Of a stretch of 64,000 nucleotides of DNA, positions 61,414 through 64,000 are shown piece after piece. The position numbers and the translations under genes are program-made. Numbering within the stretch: position 1 is the first letter of the stretch; every line of letters starts with the position of its first letter. The DNA is from Breviolum minutum Mf 1.05b.01 (taxonomy: Eukaryota > Sar > Dinophyceae > Suessiales > Symbiodiniaceae). Location of the stretch: NCBI GenBank assembly GCA_000507305.1, contig DF240182.1, forward strand, positions 1 to 64,000. Direction: 5' to 3'. The notes beneath the pieces are model-generated. The model saw only the letters and a list, made by a program, of their open reading frames with translations, had not been told where the DNA came from and made no database searches.

Positions 61414-61530
61414 TGAGCAATAAAAAACCCCTGGTTGTTTAAGTTATATAGGGGATGACATCCTACACATTTATATGGTTATTATTTCATAAACCATTGC
61501 AATTATAAGGTTCCAAATTAAGCAACCAGT
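61414..61530 (+). mobile_element. Family F element
   Basis: GAGCAATAAAAAACCCCTGG, TTGTTTAAGTTATATAGGGG, ACATTTATATGGTTATTAT, CCAAATTAAGCAACCAG. Confidence 0.65.
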
Positions 61531-61629
61531 ATTTCATGGAAAGTTACAGTTGTGTTTTTCGTGGCGCAAGTGATATTGGACTTCATCATATCCTCATGAT
61601 CGTTCCTCAACATATCCTCATGATTGTAT

Positions 61630-61730
61630 CAAACAACCAGTTTTTACAGGGTCTTTTAGCGTATATAGGGGATTACAGTATACTACCAAGTTATGTTGGG
61701 ATTATAATAAACCGTTGTAAGGATCCCGAG
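61630..61730 (+). mobile_element. Family F element ending at an exon
   Basis: CAAACAACCAGTTTTTACAG, GTATATAGGGGATTACAGTA, TACCAAGTTATGTTGGGATT, AAGGATCCCGAG|. Its last AG is the acceptor of the exon at 61731. Confidence 0.65.
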
Positions 61731-61931
61731 GCGTCACATGATTCTCAGGGATCAAATGATGGATCAAACTGGCGTCAGTTTCATCATGTTCCTTACCTTC
61801 AGGAACTCTTCAAGTCGTTCATTCATGCTGGCATCCGTGTGAACAAGGCGATCGATGACTGGGGATGGGAGGGAAGGATTTTCAAGACAAGAAACACTAA
61901 CAGACACCATAATTCGCATCAATATATTTGA
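61731..61931 (+). CDS. Well-supported terminal exon, unknown product
   Basis: CCCGAG|GCG opens ASHDSQGSNDGSNWRQFHHV, PYLQELFKSFIHAGIRVNKA, then IDDWGWEGRIF and a basic His/Asn tail to TGA at 61929-61931, 66 codons. The acceptor is the end of a family F element, an example of an element supplying a splice site. Family unknown. Confidence 0.57.
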   Translation, partial: ASHDSQGSNDGSNWRQFHHVPYLQELFKSFIHAGIRVNKAIDDWGWEGRIFKTRNTNRHHNSHQYI

Positions 61932-61939
61932 TCACCTGT

Positions 61940-62340
61940 TTCATTTAGGAGTATATAGGTTGGTTTGGGGAAATCCTTCATGGTTCTTCTACATCAGGGA
62001 AATTGCATATGGACCCTAACAATGATGATTTGGAACATGGAGTTTCCTTTCGATGGTAGAGTTTTTTGTTGATTTCTATGTGATTTTGTGGTTTATTCAA
62101 GGAGGTTATTTTGGTTTGGTCTAACATTGTGAAATTAGGACTGGGCAAATTCTTGGTATTGCAATCTTTGAAATTATAGACATGTATAGGGTGACTGCCA
62201 CTCCACTTACAGTAAATAGTGAAGCTTAATAAGGAAAACTAAAACTTTTACTAACAATGTATTTCTACACAAGTAATGTCATCTTAATGTAATCCTTTTT
62301 TCTTAATCCTGTTCAACATTTCATTGGCCAAAATTCCCAT
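61940..62340. other. No gene seen
   Basis: AT-rich and without recognised elements; probably intron or intergenic. Confidence 0.5.
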
Positions 62341-62580
62341 CATCTTTTACATCCTCCCCCTTCACCCTGAAGAAGCCATACAGCAACCATCCTTCCAAGC
62401 GCCAGAATCCCAACCCCTCCAAGCCGCTGCCGCCATCCTACGTCCGGCCTCCACCTCAGCACGATGTGGTGGAGCGGATGCTTCGTAGCATGCGACGGCT
62501 GAATCGAAGACCCAGCTGTCAGTCACGGGACCTCAGATCCATGGGAGAGGGAGGAACCTCCACCTTCAGGGGGGGGTTGT
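62341..62580 (+). CDS. Coding-like segment, Pro-rich
   Basis: GC jumps sharply. One frame reads NPSKPLPPSYVRPPPQHDVV then ERMLRSMRRLNRRPSCQSRD; two other frames are also open for over 40 codons. Exon very likely, frame not certain. Confidence 0.42.
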
Positions 62581-62950
62581 TGTTGGTTAGTTTTTATTGG
62601 TTAATAAGAAACACGGGTTGCCCTCGGTTTTTTCCTAACAAGAAAAAACCAACATGTAGGAATTAGAATGAATGATATTAGATATAGAATTCAACAAGTT
62701 ATATTGTGTGTGTATAATGCATATATATAGTCAACATTTAGAGGTTGGTGGAGAATGTTTTGATGTGAGTAGATGAATCGAAAGCATTAGATGGGCCTTC
62801 TATCAAGGAAAGGTCCAATCAAACCGCCAGGGATTCATTACAGTCATCTGGTGTTGAAGTACGTTTGCGCTCAATTTTTCCAGATGGCAGCATACTCGGA
62901 AGTAAAAGGTAGAGATCTAGGTGAATCCGTTTCTAATGAGATTGTTTCAG

Positions 62951-63098
62951 GTATTTGGAGCTTGTTGGTTTCTTCAGATTGTTGGTCACATGGACCAGCG
63001 CCTCGTGTGTCAGACCTAAAAAAAGTCTCCCAAAAAGTGAGCTGAAATCCTTAACGACCGAACGGCCCGCTTGCCGTGTTTTTCATGTATTTATATAA
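62951..63098 (+). CDS. Candidate terminal exon
   Basis: GATTGTTTCAG|G opens YLELVGFFRLLVTWTSASCV then RPKKSLPKSELKSLTTERPA and ends TAA. A second frame ends earlier at TGA 63044-63046 (IWSLLVSSDCWSHGPAPR). AG|G acceptor. Product unknown. Confidence 0.4.
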
Positions 63099-63429
63099 TC
63101 GAAAAAAAAATGGATTTGTAAAAGAAGAAGACTCCAAAACATGGCTCTCATTTGGGTTACTGAATTCTACATGTCGTTTAGATGTTTCACACATTAAAGG
63201 TTGAAGAAATGCCATCCACCTTGTATTGTTTTTGTTGCTGCTTACGGTAGCAAGAAATCCAAGTCCTTCCCTATTGAAGTGTTCCTAAATCCTGGGGTGG
63301 TTGGCAGGTTTTGGCAACAAACTATGAAGTTGTTGTCCAGTCTTTTGGCGGACAGGGAGTTGTTCAAAAAAGGGAGTTGGAGGTGTTCCGAACTGAAATC
63401 CCCTTTGAAAAGGAGAGAAATGTAAGTCA

Positions 63430-63640
63430 TAGCACTTTCGAGTTTATTGGTTGGGGGTTGACATGATATTTTTCAAGTTGCACTAAAAGTGGGCATGACT
63501 TAGTATGGCAGCAGGGCCCAGATAGGGTTTACCAAGCAACCAGTCAACATAGTCAACTGCCCGGACACAACTTGAAACAAATCGGCACATGTTTGGGGCA
63601 AAGATTTGGTTTTCCAAGTAGTTTTAGATAGTTTGGTCAA
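63430..63640. other. No gene seen
   Basis: Low-information sequence. The window ends without a further supported exon; a frame near 63838-63948 (TPLEMAVFKRRVQAFLVHP) is open but unbounded. Confidence 0.4.
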
Positions 63641-64000
63641 TGTCGGCAGTGAGTTTTGCTATTCTGGGAAACTCTTGTAAACGGCTTGCTGTATATATTT
63701 TCTTGTGGATAGCTATATTCATATTATATAGTCCTGTAATTTACTGCTACAGAAGTGGCTTATCCAGAAACCACCAACGAAGCATTGGTTGCATTTTTGT
63801 TGACATCATTCTCCATTTTTGTTTGTTAAGAAACTTGGGGCCCATCATAGGAACGCAATCACTAACCCCACTGGAAATGGCCGTGTTCAAGCGCCGTGTT
63901 CAAGCCTTTCTTGTACACCCTTCATTGGGGGACCTGTCATCACCATGACATACCATGACCACCTTGTAGGTCCAAAGGTTTTGGCTCTAAGCATTGAACA

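Noticed and set aside
1..64000. tRNA, rRNA, snRNA or spliced-leader genes
   Set aside because: No cloverleaf, rRNA core or recognised spliced-leader sequence was seen by eye on either strand.
1..64000. Reverse transcriptase, integrase, transposase or viral genes
   Set aside because: No YxDD, DDE or capsid-like motif was found; the visible elements are all non-autonomous.

Overview
The window reads as eukaryotic nuclear DNA from a protist, most likely a dinoflagellate. It is AT-leaning (roughly 43-45% GC by eye), and long non-coding stretches are broken by very short coding exons of 40-200 nt. Two genes could be rebuilt by homology across exons. In them nearly every acceptor reads AG|G, and three of six measurable introns in one gene start with GC instead of GT. 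That combination is a known dinoflagellate signature. The species cannot be fixed from the window, and no tRNA, rRNA, CRISPR, prokaryotic operon or viral gene was seen.

The two firm genes are both on the + strand. The first is a GT32-like (Och1/DXD-type) glycosyltransferase, with exons at 25817-25908, 26644-26714, 32151-32260 and 34112-34206. The second is an ankyrin-repeat protein with seven micro-exons between 37494 and 42979 that join in frame. Many further exons are proposed from splice signals plus a clean reading frame. The better ones are 18107-18813, 19713-19849, 21888-21974, 31769-31836, 44614-44741 (-), 49325-49463, 53764-54306, 57909-58031, 59424-59540, 60978-61113 and 61731-61931. 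GC-rich exons here often stay open in several frames and on both strands, so single exons without homology keep modest confidence.

The other dominant content is a swarm of short (about 75-140 bp) non-autonomous palindromic elements. At least nine families recur across the whole window and are labelled here: A (GGTGGTTTCAAA... ...TTGAAACCACCAACTAG), B (CCCATAGGATCCATGTATGG...), C (GGGTGTTTCCAAAAATAG...), D (TTGGACCCCAAAACCATG...), E (ACAAGGTGGGCCC...), F (GAGCAATGAAAA...GGTTGTTTAGGG...), G (CCTGAAACTAACA...), H (GTTGATGGAAGAAATCC...) and J (AGACATCCAA...). Several have GT at one end and AG at the other, lie exactly between two reading frames that join, and look like introners (intron-generating transposable elements).

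Layout: 0-12 kb holds elements and scattered weak exons, with a local repeat cluster at 6.3-7.7 kb. 12-24 kb holds mixed exons on both strands. 25-34 kb holds the glycosyltransferase gene, with other coding-like segments in its long introns. 35-43 kb holds the ankyrin gene. 44-46 kb holds exons on both strands. 46.8-49.2 kb is a 2.4 kb inverted-repeat structure. 49-64 kb holds further exons and elements.
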